The notes under the pieces: generated by a model
What the model saw: the letters and a program-made list of their open reading frames with translations, nothing else
What the model was told of the DNA's origin: nothing
Database searches by the model: none
Source: Synergistaceae bacterium
Lineage (GTDB): Bacteria; Synergistota; Synergistia; Synergistales; Aminobacteriaceae
Direction: 5' to 3'
Length of the DNA stretch: 11,980 nucleotides
NCBI GenBank assembly: GCA_022837505.1
Contig: JALHFZ010000059.1
Location: forward strand, 1 to 11,980
Shown: positions 1-5,479 of the stretch, in pieces
How positions within the stretch are numbered: position 1 is the first letter of the stretch
Layout: every line of letters starts with the position of its first letter
Made by a program: the position numbers and the translations under genes

Positions 1-397
1 TTGCATACCCTTGTTCTGCGGACAGATGGTACCATTTTGCAGCCTCAAGATTGTCCTGGGGCACACCTTGACCTTGGTCGTACATAACTCCAAGATTGTG
101 TTGGGCTCCTGCATAACCTTGCTCTGCAGCCAGACAATACCATTTTATTGCCTCTGCGTAGTCCTGGGGAACTCCCCGGCCGTAGTAGTACATGGTGCCG
201 ATATTGTGCTGGCCCCCTGGGTAATCCTGTTCTGCAGCCAGACGGAACCATTTTATCGCCTCTGCGTAGTCCTGAGGGACGTCTTTGCCGTCGCTGTACG
301 TAACTCCAAGATCGCACTGGGCATTTACATCGCCCTGTTCCGCTTTTATCCTTAATTCCGATGTTTTTTCATTTTTTGAAGGGGTGTTATTCTTCAT
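1..397 (-). CDS. Sel1-repeat protein, partial (3' end beyond window)
   Basis: The visible 132 codons hold Sel1-like (SLR) helical repeats of 36 residues, beginning at about residues 24, 60 and 96. Each carries the family pattern AQxxLGxxY, then GxxVPQDYxEAxKW and LAAEQGY. Such repeats form TPR-like solenoids that bind proteins; the partner here is unknown. The ATG start at 397 is supported by CAGGAGG seven bases upstream. The protein has no signal peptide: residues 1-13 are hydrophilic (MKNNTPSKNEKTS) and run straight into SELRIKAEQGD. The other Sel1 protein at 2672-3712 has the matching SELRKKAEHGD, but behind a signal sequence. The two are therefore paralogues with different predicted locations. 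The gene runs off the left edge, so its length and C-terminus are unknown. Confidence 0.85.
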   Translation of the reverse strand, partial: MKNNTPSKNEKTSELRIKAEQGDVNAQCDLGVTYSDGKDVPQDYAEAIKWFRLAAEQDYPGGQHNIGTMYYYGRGVPQDYAEAIKWYCLAAEQGYAGAQHNLGVMYDQGQGVPQDNLEAAKWYHLSAEQGYA

Positions 398-486
398 GTT
401 AGATCCTCCTGAAATATTTGGTGAAACAAAGTTCTATGCAATACCACCACATTGACGTTCTGGCTTATGACAAGGGATCTGCTAGT

Positions 487-510
487 GAGGAAGGCCCGAA
501 GGCCTCCCTC
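487..510 (-). terminator. UUCG-capped hairpin downstream of the small ORF
   Basis: On the minus strand a 10-bp stem (GAGGGAGGCC with GGCCTTCCTC, one G-U pair) is closed by a TTCG tetraloop. It begins about 20 bases after the stop of the 530-733 ORF. No T-run follows, so it is either a weak or factor-assisted terminator, or an RNA 3'-end stabiliser. The structure is clear; its function is inferred. Confidence 0.4.
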
Positions 511-529
511 TCCACCATCACCGGGAACA

Positions 530-733
530 TCAGTCGTCACGCTCGGAAATGAGACTCATGAGCTTGGTTTCAAGCTTGTCCGTGTCCTCCTCGTTCCAGT
601 CAAAGATGTCGTTTTTGCCGATGACTGCCTCCATCGTTATCTGGGCAATGGCGATCAGCCCATCGAAAAATTTCATGTACCCGTCGTAAATATTCTTCCT
701 TCTCTGCCATTTCGCATTGAGCACAGGTACCAA
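530..733 (-). CDS. Small unrecognised protein downstream of the SAM riboswitch
   Basis: I do not recognise this protein. The open frame continues upstream through the riboswitch terminator, so its usable part must start after base 801. Candidate starts are TTG at 733 (chosen because AGGGGGG lies five bases upstream; 67 residues), GTG at 769 and GTG at 796. The C-terminal part looks like real coding sequence. It has G/C-rich third positions, an amphipathic stretch (KNIYDGYMKFFDGLIAIAQI) and an acidic tail ending SLISERDD. If translation began at 796, a CxxC pair (VPCGHTDLEV) would be included. It is the only ORF placed to be controlled by the SAM-I riboswitch, yet it shows no resemblance to methionine synthesis or transport proteins. 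It could be a remnant left after the original regulated gene was lost. Confidence 0.4.
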   Translation of the reverse strand: MVPVLNAKWQRRKNIYDGYMKFFDGLIAIAQITMEAVIGKNDIFDWNEEDTDKLETKLMSLISERDD

Positions 734-800
734 CAGTTCCCCCCTGCCGGGTGTGGAAAGGGCTTTCACCTCCAAGTCGGTGTGTCCACAGGGCACGCAT

Positions 801-831
801 GAAAAAAAGACCTCTCCGAGGAGAGGCCTTT
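801..831 (-). terminator. Intrinsic terminator of the SAM-I riboswitch
   Basis: On the minus strand an 11-bp stem (831-821 with 816-806, sequence AAAGGCCTCTC and GAGAGGTCTTT) has a CTCG loop and is followed by a run of seven T residues ending at 802. The bases TCTCCTC at 824-818 are fully complementary to GAGGAGA at 882-876 in the 3' strand of riboswitch helix P1. This gives a standard mutually exclusive antiterminator. With SAM bound, P1 holds 887-880 and the terminator forms; without SAM, the antiterminator pairing blocks it. Confidence 0.88.
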
Positions 832-879
832 GGCCGCCATTTGAGCACAGATCGCATAAGATCTCTGCTGATGGGTCTC

Positions 880-988
880 CTCTTATCATCAACTCCGAGG
901 ATCTCGGAGTTCTGGTGTTGGCACCACGCCTTTTCAGGCAGGTTGCCGGGCTTCATAGGGCCAGTCCCTCAGCCACTCTGGATAAAAG
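880..988 (-). ncRNA. SAM-I (S-box) riboswitch aptamer
   Basis: Read on the minus strand, this matches the SAM-I core. Helix P1 is CTTTTATC (988-981) with GATAAGAG (887-880). The conserved core runs as GAGGGACTGGCCC, ATGAAGCCCGGCAACC, then GTGGTGCCAACACCAG. A perfect P4 hairpin (CTCCGAG with CTCGGAG) lies at about 909-893. Known SAM-I elements bind S-adenosylmethionine and switch off methionine or sulfur genes by early termination. The antiterminator and terminator follow at once, so the switch looks intact and functional. What is odd is that no recognisable methionine-related gene follows. Identification rests on the core motifs and secondary structure read by eye, and I consider it firm. Confidence 0.93.
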
Positions 989-1012
989 TTTCAGTTGTTT
1001 TGGAACGAATCA

Positions 1013-1040
1013 ATTATAACATTTCAACGAGAGAAATCAA
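1013..1040 (-). promoter_or_regulatory. Sigma-70-type promoter for the SAM-I riboswitch transcript
   Basis: The minus strand has TTGATT (1040-1035), a 16-base spacer and a perfect TATAAT (1018-1013). The -10 box is preceded by TG in the extended -10 arrangement (TGTTATAAT). Transcription would start near 1006, about 18 bases before aptamer helix P1, which is a typical spacing for a riboswitch leader. Confidence 0.75.
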
Positions 1041-1160
1041 GTATTTTGGCTGATAAATGTGACGGAACAAGGGTAAGGTTATCCTAAAATGGGAGGGAAA
1101 AATGTCATCTCAAATTCTTATGGAGGCATATTATCATCGTTTAAAAAACGGATAAGGGGA

Positions 1161-2210
1161 TCATTTGGCAATTCCCCCTGCTGTGAACTCTCCATCGATC
1201 TCGAAAAGATCAGGGGTAGACCGAAGGACTCCGATGCCATGCTCCATCAGGAGCATTACAAGTTGTTTGCCATTCATTAGAGCGATGGGAGTTTTGTCGT
1301 GCTGGGCAGCTTCCTTAACAGCACCGGCACTGAAGTCGCTTGTGGTGATGATCAGGCCCTGCTCATGCACGCCCAAGCTACCACGCACCTGTTGCACGAC
1401 CGGAGCCTGGATGTTGTTCCTGAGCTTCCATTTCTTGACCTGGACGGCCATCTTGATGTGGACGGCGTCGCCCACAACAAGTGTGCCTCGGACATCGATG
1501 CCTCCGTCGCCGCTGAGTTTGGTCACCTCGACCATCTCGAAACCCATCTCCGCCAGCAAAAGGGAGATGAGTTCTTCGAATTCGCCAGGTTTCATCGCTA
1601 GCAGCAGTTCATGTAAAGCCTTTCGAACTTGAAGGTTGTGCTGTTCTATAAGGGATGCCAGCCCGCACTCTTCCCATTGGCTCAAGCTAAAATAGCCACG
1701 GCCATGCTGGACAAATCGAGGACGCTCACCACGTTTCTGCTGGCGTTTGATCTCGGTAAACATCTGGGCGTACATGGTGGCCTCAGGCGTTTTACCGCCC
1801 GTCACCAACCATCCTTTCTCTAGAGCCTTCTCAGTGATCTCCCTATAGTGCATCGGTTCGTTGCTCCCGAATTCCTCGAGTACCTTTTGAGCACAGTTTG
1901 AGAAGGAGAAACTCTCGTTCTCAGGGGAAGGTTTCATGATTTTTTTGAGGACCGGCGGATCAGTCTTGGCTTCCTTCGATTCTGAAGTGGAATTCCGCAG
2001 CCCGAAAGTCTGAGGATCAACCTTTATAAAGGCTGATTTATCGCCATTGGTTTTAATGTCGGAGTAGAGCTGGGCACTGACGGTAGCCTCAGGTGTCTTA
2101 CCTTCAGACTTCCAAAGCCCGGCTTGAATGATCAGCTTGGTAATTTCATGGGCATGCAGCGGTTTACCTGCCTTTTTCAGTACCTCAATAGTTGCGCTTA
2201 GAACACTCAT
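1161..2210 (-). CDS. Two HARE-HTH domains fused to an Mrr-type endonuclease domain
   Basis: A 349-residue protein that probably cuts or senses modified DNA. Residues about 1-73 and 102-177 are two copies of the HARE-HTH winged-helix domain (PLHAHEITKLI with GKTPEATVSAQLYSDI; PMHYREITEKAL with GKTPEATMYAQMFTEI). Residues about 200-325 form an Mrr_cat (PD-D/ExK superfamily) domain, with FEEL at 211-214, DGGID at 235-239 and QVKKW at 257-261; the proposed catalytic residues are D239, Q257 and K259. Mrr relatives cleave methylated DNA, and HARE-HTH domains are proposed to recognise modified bases. The start is the ATG at 2210, with a GGGGGAG-type ribosome site upstream; an in-frame upstream ATG at 2243 has less support. 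No methyltransferase is adjacent, which suits a modification-dependent enzyme. A short inverted repeat (GTTGAT/ATCAAC, 2262-2286) lies upstream, and I see no convincing promoter. The exact target is unknown. Confidence 0.85.
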   Translation of the reverse strand: MSVLSATIEVLKKAGKPLHAHEITKLIIQAGLWKSEGKTPEATVSAQLYSDIKTNGDKSAFIKVDPQTFGLRNSTSESKEAKTDPPVLKKIMKPSPENESFSFSNCAQKVLEEFGSNEPMHYREITEKALEKGWLVTGGKTPEATMYAQMFTEIKRQQKRGERPRFVQHGRGYFSLSQWEECGLASLIEQHNLQVRKALHELLLAMKPGEFEELISLLLAEMGFEMVEVTKLSGDGGIDVRGTLVVGDAVHIKMAVQVKKWKLRNNIQAPVVQQVRGSLGVHEQGLIITTSDFSAGAVKEAAQHDKTPIALMNGKQLVMLLMEHGIGVLRSTPDLFEIDGEFTAGGIAK

Positions 2211-2368
2211 TTTCACCACTCCCCCACTGCTTTCAAGGGTCATCCCCGGCTAATCTTAAGAGTTGATTCTCGAAAACTATATCAACAATAAGAATTACTA
2301 CGATGCTGCTGATCTTCCTTTAAGTGTCTATCGTTTTGAAGGAAAGAGGATCCAAAAGCAATATTCCA

Positions 2369-2575
2369 TTAGGGATTGCAAACTTTGCAAGGCCTGTGCC
2401 CTGCACTTATTGCCTGTTGTCTTGTTTGAAACCACTCTAAATTTTCAGGAGCTATTTTTTTTGCCCACTGGCAGGATGGATAATGGAATGGAGCCCGCAT
2501 TCGGCTCGCCACGTATTTCCCGGGCAGGGCGGATGCTGCGGCTAGGAAAAAAAAGAAGAGCAACATTACAAGCAA
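2369..2575 (-). CDS. Small secreted protein with an Ada-type zinc-binding domain
   Basis: A 68-residue product with a hydrophobic leader (LVMLLFFFFLAAASALPG) and then a compact domain resembling the metal-binding module of Ada: YVASRM, FHYPSCQWAKKI, ENLEWFQTRQQAISAG and RPCKVCNP. Putative ligands are C35, C63 and C66, with H31 as a possible fourth. In Ada itself this module takes up methyl groups from DNA phosphotriesters. Stand-alone exported versions are common in bacteria and their role is not settled, so DNA repair should not be assumed. The start is uncertain: TTG at 2575 or ATG at 2566 both lack a nearby ribosome site, and an in-frame TAG precedes the TTG. A strong GAGGAGG sits about 31 bases upstream of the TTG, so a small deletion or frame disruption at the 5' end is possible. 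Confidence 0.65.
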   Translation of the reverse strand: MLVMLLFFFFLAAASALPGKYVASRMRAPFHYPSCQWAKKIAPENLEWFQTRQQAISAGHRPCKVCNP

Positions 2576-2617
2576 GAACGTCTATTTATTCAGCAAGAAA
2601 GCTTCACCTCCTCAGTC

Positions 2618-2646
2618 GCTTAAGTGGTTCCCAGGTTTTTTGTCAA
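2618..2646 (-). promoter_or_regulatory. Possible promoter for the Ada-like small gene
   Basis: A consensus -35 box TTGACA (2646-2641) is followed after 17 bases by TTAAGC (2623-2618), a poor -10. It lies in the gap between the Sel1 gene and the small zinc-binding gene. The -35 is clear; the promoter call as a whole is weak. Confidence 0.25.
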
Positions 2647-2671
2647 CCAGGAATCCGCTCTTTCAAAGCAG

Positions 2672-3712
2672 TTATTTCTTAATCTTATCTCTCGGTTTCC
2701 ACTGGCTAGCGGTCTGCTGCGCCTCATTTAACTGCTTTGTTGAGAGTTTTTTTGCAACCCGGTCTCTCATTTTAGCGGCATTTTTATGTAAATCTCCAGA
2801 GGAATTTGAAGCGCCAAGACTAATCCAGATGTAAGCGGTTTTGTAATTTTGGGGAACACCTTGGCCTATAGAGTACATAAATCCAAGTTTGCACTGAGCT
2901 ATTGCATATCCCTGTTCCGCAGCCAGACGATACCATTTCATTGCCTCTGAGTAGTTTTGGGGAACACCTTGGCCTTGATAGTACATATCTCCAAGATCGC
3001 ACTGGGCCATTTCATTGCCCTGTTCTGCGGCCAGGCGATACCATTTCATCGCCTCTGAGTAGTTTTGGGGAACACCTTGGCCTTCATCGTACATAAATCC
3101 AAGATCGCACTGGGCCATTTCATTGCCCTGTTCTGCAGCCAGACGGCACCATTTCATCGCCTCAACATAGTCTTGGGGAACACCTTTCCCTCTGTGGTAC
3201 ATAATGCCAAGACTGTGCTGAGCTCTTGCATCTCCCTGTTCTGCGGCCAGACGGCACCATTTCATCGCCTCAACATAGTTTTGGGGAACACCTTGGCCTT
3301 CACCGTACATAAATCCAAGATTGCACTGAGCTGTTGCATATCCCTGTTCTGCAGCCAGACGATACCATTTCATCGCCTCTGAGTAGTTTTGGGGAACACC
3401 TCGCCCTACATAGTACATAGCTCCAAGATTAAACTGGGCCATTGCATATCCCTGTTCTGCAGCCAGACGAAGCCATTTCATCGCCTCTGAGTAGTTTTGG
3501 GGAACACCTCGGCCTATAGAGTACATAAATCCAAGATTGCACTGGGCAATTGCATCGCCATGTTCTGCCTTTTTTCTTAATTCCGATACGTTTTGATTTT
3601 GAGAAGAAGCATTTGCTTCATTCCCTCCTGAAGATTCAGCCCGGTTCGCTAGTATCATAATGGAGAATGCCAGAAAGAAAACAAATAGGAAAATCGGTAT
3701 TCTTTTTTTCAT
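2672..3712 (-). CDS. Exported Sel1-repeat protein
   Basis: A 346-residue protein. Residues 1-25 are a signal peptide (lysines at 2-3, hydrophobic core to about 22, probable cleavage after ILANRA); there is no lipobox cysteine. After a Ser/Asn/Gln-rich linker, seven Sel1-like repeats of exactly 36 residues begin at 54, 90, 126, 162, 198, 234 and 270, with the pattern AQCxLGFMY, GQGVPQNY, EAMKW, RLAAEQG. The seventh is the divergent capping repeat (KTAYIWISLGASNSSGD), followed by the usual C-terminal cap ending in LSTKQLNEAQQTASQW. Exported Sel1 proteins act as adaptor solenoids in the cell envelope; the partner here is unknown. The ATG at 3712 has AAGGAGG at ideal spacing. It is a paralogue of the gene at 1-397. 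Confidence 0.9.
   Translation of the reverse strand: MKKRIPIFLFVFFLAFSIMILANRAESSGGNEANASSQNQNVSELRKKAEHGDAIAQCNLGFMYSIGRGVPQNYSEAMKWLRLAAEQGYAMAQFNLGAMYYVGRGVPQNYSEAMKWYRLAAEQGYATAQCNLGFMYGEGQGVPQNYVEAMKWCRLAAEQGDARAQHSLGIMYHRGKGVPQDYVEAMKWCRLAAEQGNEMAQCDLGFMYDEGQGVPQNYSEAMKWYRLAAEQGNEMAQCDLGDMYYQGQGVPQNYSEAMKWYRLAAEQGYAIAQCKLGFMYSIGQGVPQNYKTAYIWISLGASNSSGDLHKNAAKMRDRVAKKLSTKQLNEAQQTASQWKPRDKIKK
2798..3553 (-). repeat. Seven tandem 108-bp units encoding Sel1 repeats
   Basis: Seven in-frame units of 108 bases are similar at the DNA level. On the plus strand, nearly the same block (AGTTTTGGGGAACACCT, then GCCATTTCAT upstream of it) recurs every 108 bases. Nucleotide similarity this high, beyond what the protein pattern needs, suggests recent expansion or homogenisation by recombination. 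The partial Sel1 gene at 1-328 carries more distant copies of the same unit. Confidence 0.85.
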
Positions 3713-3765
3713 TTCAATCCTCCTTAGATATTTTCAAAAAAGTATAGCGCAATATCCATACCCCA

Positions 3766-3794
3766 TTTATACTTCTAAGAAGAGACTCTTTCAA
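3766..3794 (-). promoter_or_regulatory. Promoter of the exported Sel1-repeat gene
   Basis: The minus strand has TTGAAA (3794-3789), a 17-base spacer and TATAAA (3771-3766), each one mismatch from consensus. Transcription would begin near 3759, giving a leader of about 47 bases before the ATG at 3712. The -35 box overlaps the TGA stop of the 34-codon ORF upstream. Confidence 0.65.
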
Positions 3795-3895
3795 GCAGCT
3801 CCCTGGGACTTCCGCAAGGAAAGAAAACGGCTCAACGCTTCTTGCCATGTCTGGGCTGGATGTCTCCGAATGTCAATAATTATGCCTGATTTCAT
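3791..3895 (-). pseudogene. 34-codon ORF resembling the N-terminus of a tyrosine recombinase (remnant)
   Basis: The ORF starts at ATG 3895 behind a strong AAGGAGG and ends at TGA 3791. The product contains TWQEALSRFLSLRKSQGAA after a short MKSGIIIDIRRHPAQ lead. The pattern W-x-x-A-L-x-x-F-L-x(4)-K-x-x-G resembles the start of the N-terminal SAM-like (core-binding) domain of phage-type integrases, and the reading frame then stops. No catalytic domain is seen in any frame nearby. I infer an integrase remnant cut off by deletion, with the Sel1 promoter now overlapping its end. The alternative is an intact micropeptide. It lies 175 bases from a tRNA gene, but on the 5' side of that tRNA, which is not the usual integration arrangement. 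Confidence 0.4.
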
Positions 3896-3899
3896 GGTG

Positions 3900-3922
3900 T
3901 CCCCTCCTTAAACGTAAGGGGA
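3900..3922 (-). promoter_or_regulatory. Hairpin enclosing the ribosome binding site of the 34-codon ORF
   Basis: On the minus strand TCCCCTTA (3922-3915) pairs with TAAGG-A-GGGGA (3910-3900, one bulged A) across a CGTT loop. The AAGGAGG ribosome site lies within the stem, so translation may be masked. The structure is visible; the regulatory role is inferred. Confidence 0.4.
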
Positions 3923-4028
3923 ACCTTATCGGAAGGAGGAGAAATGTAGAGCACCTGCCATGAGGAAAAACAGGGAGAAAAAGGTAGTAATCTCAAATGA
4001 CCTGAATATTCCCTCTTTGCTTTCCGTC

Positions 4029-4057
4029 TTGACCCGGGCTGCTATTCGGGGTAGAAT
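4029..4057 (+). promoter_or_regulatory. Promoter of the tRNA-Pro gene
   Basis: TTGACC (4029-4034), a 17-base spacer and TAGAAT (4052-4057). Transcription would begin near 4064, seven bases before the mature tRNA 5' end. Confidence 0.8.
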
Positions 4058-4070
4058 ATCCCGGTCAGTA

Positions 4071-4148
4071 CGGGACGTAGCGCAGCCTGGTTAGCGTACC
4101 TGCATGGGGTGCAGGTGGTCGGAGGTTCGAATCCTCTCGTCCCGACCA
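4071..4148 (+). tRNA. tRNA-Pro (anticodon GGG)
   Basis: A full cloverleaf: acceptor CGGGACG with CGTCCCG, D arm GCGC...GCGT, anticodon stem CCTGC/GCAGG around the loop ATGGGGT (anticodon GGG), T arm GGAGG-TTCGAAT-CCTCT, discriminator A and an encoded CCA. The C1-G72 acceptor pair is typical of bacterial tRNA-Pro. It reads CCC and CCU codons. It marks the boundary between the AT-richer accessory stretch and the GC-rich core. Confidence 0.95.
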
Positions 4149-4156
4149 GAATGAAC

Positions 4157-4183
4157 AAGCGGGGTGAAAACCCCGCTTTTTTT
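4157..4183 (+). terminator. Intrinsic terminator after tRNA-Pro
   Basis: An 8-bp stem AAGCGGGG / CCCCGCTT with a TGAAAA loop, followed by a T-run to 4183. It separates the tRNA transcript from ksgA, whose start follows 25 bases later, so ksgA depends on read-through or on a promoter I do not see. Confidence 0.9.
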
Positions 4184-4208
4184 GTATTCTCTTGGAGGGG
4201 GTTCATCC

Positions 4209-5012
4209 ATGCCTGACGGGCCGCGTTTTTATCAGAAGAAAAGCCTCGGACAGAACTTTCTGACGGACCGGAGGGTTCTCTCCCGGATAATCGCCAGGGC
4301 CGACCTTGCCCCTGAGGATGTCCTTCTGGAGATCGGACCGGGCCAGGGAGTCCTCACCAGGGAGCTTCTCGCCTCCCCCTGCGCATTTGTCCATTCCGTG
4401 GAGATCGACAGGGGACTGGAACCCTTTCTGGCAGACCTCCCCCTTCGGCATCCGGAGCGCTTCGCCCTCCACTGGGGGGATGCCCTTCTCTTTGACTACC
4501 CTTCCCTTGATCCGGCTCCCCTCAAGGTAGTGGCGAACCTGCCCTACAACGTCACCACGCCCCTTCTCTGGCGCCTCCTTGAGCTTCTTCCAACTGCCTC
4601 TGAATATATAGTAATGGTACAAAAAGAAGCGGCAGAGCGCCTCATTGCCCCTCCGAGGACGAAGGCCCGCTACCCCCTCGGCGTGACCCTTGAGATCATG
4701 GGGCATGCACAAATTGTTCTGTCCGTTCCTCCTTCCGCCTTTCGCCCCTCTCCGAAGGTGGATTCAGCCGTGCTCAGGATCACCCTCTCGGGAAGCCACT
4801 CCCATCTGCCCCGGAATATGCTGTGGCGTGAGCTGCTTCGCCGGGGGTTTGCCCAGAGAAGAAAGAAGCTTTCCAATAACCTGAAGAACTGGCGCCCCGA
4901 TATCCCCTGGAGCGAGCGTCTGCAGGAAGGGGGGATCGGAGAAAACGCCCGGGCGGAGGAGCTGTCCGCTTCCCAGTGGATCGCCCTGCTCGGGACATTG
5001 AAGCCGGAATAA
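4209..5012 (+). CDS. rsmA: 16S rRNA (adenine(1518)-N6/adenine(1519)-N6)-dimethyltransferase
   Basis: RsmA (KsgA) dimethylates two adjacent adenines in the 3' hairpin of 16S rRNA using SAM, late in small-subunit assembly. The 267-residue product has the family's usual length. Visible are KSLGQNFL (11-18), SAM motif I LEIGPGQG (40-47), the acidic motif II VEID (64-67), GDA (90-92), the target-adenine motif NLPYNV (110-115), VQKEAAERL (137-145) and the C-terminal signature PPSAFRPSPKVDSAVL (174-189). The ATG at 4209 is chosen for GGAGGGGG seven bases upstream; the longer frame from 4164 would begin inside the tRNA terminator and has no ribosome site. It is the only plus-strand protein gene of the core segment and converges on hup. 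Confidence 0.95.
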   Translation: MPDGPRFYQKKSLGQNFLTDRRVLSRIIARADLAPEDVLLEIGPGQGVLTRELLASPCAFVHSVEIDRGLEPFLADLPLRHPERFALHWGDALLFDYPSLDPAPLKVVANLPYNVTTPLLWRLLELLPTASEYIVMVQKEAAERLIAPPRTKARYPLGVTLEIMGHAQIVLSVPPSAFRPSPKVDSAVLRITLSGSHSHLPRNMLWRELLRRGFAQRRKKLSNNLKNWRPDIPWSERLQEGGIGENARAEELSASQWIALLGTLKPE

Positions 5013-5048
5013 AAAAAGGCCCTTTTCCCGAAGGTCAGGAAAGGGGCC
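5011..5048 (-). terminator. Intrinsic terminator of hup
   Basis: On the minus strand an 11-bp stem (GGCCCCTTTCC with GGAAAAGGGCC, one G-U pair) is followed by TTTTTTT (5017-5011). It directly abuts the ksgA stop codon. On the plus strand no T-run follows the stem, so it is a poor terminator for ksgA. Confidence 0.85.
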
Positions 5049-5083
5049 GGAAACAAAAAAGCAAAAAATGAGAGAGCCTTCTG

Positions 5084-5359
5084 TTACATCACCTTGTCTT
5101 TGAGGGCTTTGCCGGGTCTGAAGACCGGAACCTTTTTCGCGGAAATCTTGATGACCTTTTTGGGGTCCTGGGGATTACGCCCTTCCCGGGCGGCTCTTTC
5201 CCGAACTTCGAATGTTCCGAACCCCACGAGCTGCACTTTCTCTCCCTTTGAAAGTGCATTTTCGATGGTTTCAAATATTGCGCCCACGGCAGCACCAGAT
5301 ACCTTCTTGTTCAACCCAGTTGCCTCTGCAACAGCAGTTACCAGTTCCGCTTTGGTCAC
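5084..5359 (-). CDS. hup: HU family DNA-binding protein
   Basis: A 91-residue nucleoid protein that bends DNA as a dimer. The N-terminal helices (TKAELVTAVAEATGLNKK) and the beta-arm signature GFGTFEVRERAAREGRNPQ, then the proline-containing arm tip and VPVFRPGKALKDKV, cover the whole family. The start codon is GTG at 5359, with AAAGGAGG ten bases upstream. It has its own promoter (5404-5432) and terminator (5011-5048), so it can be expressed apart from the der operon upstream on the same strand. HU versus IHF subtype is not certain, but the short homodimer-type sequence favours HU. Confidence 0.95.
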   Translation of the reverse strand: MTKAELVTAVAEATGLNKKVSGAAVGAIFETIENALSKGEKVQLVGFGTFEVRERAAREGRNPQDPKKVIKISAKKVPVFRPGKALKDKVM

Positions 5360-5403
5360 TTTGTACAGCCTCCTTTGAAATATGATGTATATCTGCTCCC
5401 TGA

Positions 5404-5432
5404 ATTATAAAGCCGAGACCAACACGGGTCAG
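5404..5432 (-). promoter_or_regulatory. Promoter of hup
   Basis: The minus strand has CTGACC (5432-5427), a 17-base spacer and a perfect TATAAT (5409-5404). Transcription would start about 40 bases ahead of the GTG start codon. Confidence 0.75.
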
Positions 5433-5479
5433 GACGTTTTATTATTACCAGCAAGTCCAGTTCTGGTCAAGTAAAATCT

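Noticed and set aside
734..892. The 5' half of the frame that contains the 530-733 ORF, with a CxxC pattern
   Set aside because: It covers the aptamer's P1 strand and the intrinsic terminator; the cysteines encoded there come from RNA-structure sequence. Only the part after the terminator is kept.
600..956. A 118-codon minus-strand frame across the riboswitch
   Set aside because: It begins inside the SAM-I aptamer (its first codons are the conserved ATGAAGCCCGGCAACC) and runs through the terminator, so it is structured RNA and not protein.
2263..2682. A 139-codon plus-strand frame between the nuclease and Sel1 genes
   Set aside because: It lies opposite the Ada-like gene, has no ribosome site, and its product shows no domain. 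The minus-strand reading has a leader peptide and a zinc motif.
3065..3382. Plus-strand frame with repeating peptide units opposite the Sel1 gene
   Set aside because: The periodicity is just the mirror of the 108-bp Sel1 repeats. There is no ribosome site, and the sense strand is a well-formed Sel1 protein.
2798..3553. Regular repeats at first sight like a CRISPR array
   Set aside because: The 108-bp period is in frame, the whole unit is conserved with no unique spacers, and it translates into Sel1 repeats.
4071..4148. tRNA-Pro as an attachment site for the accessory segment
   Set aside because: The intact tRNA has its 3' end facing ksgA, not the accessory genes. I found no second copy of the tRNA 3' end in the window, so no att pair can be shown.
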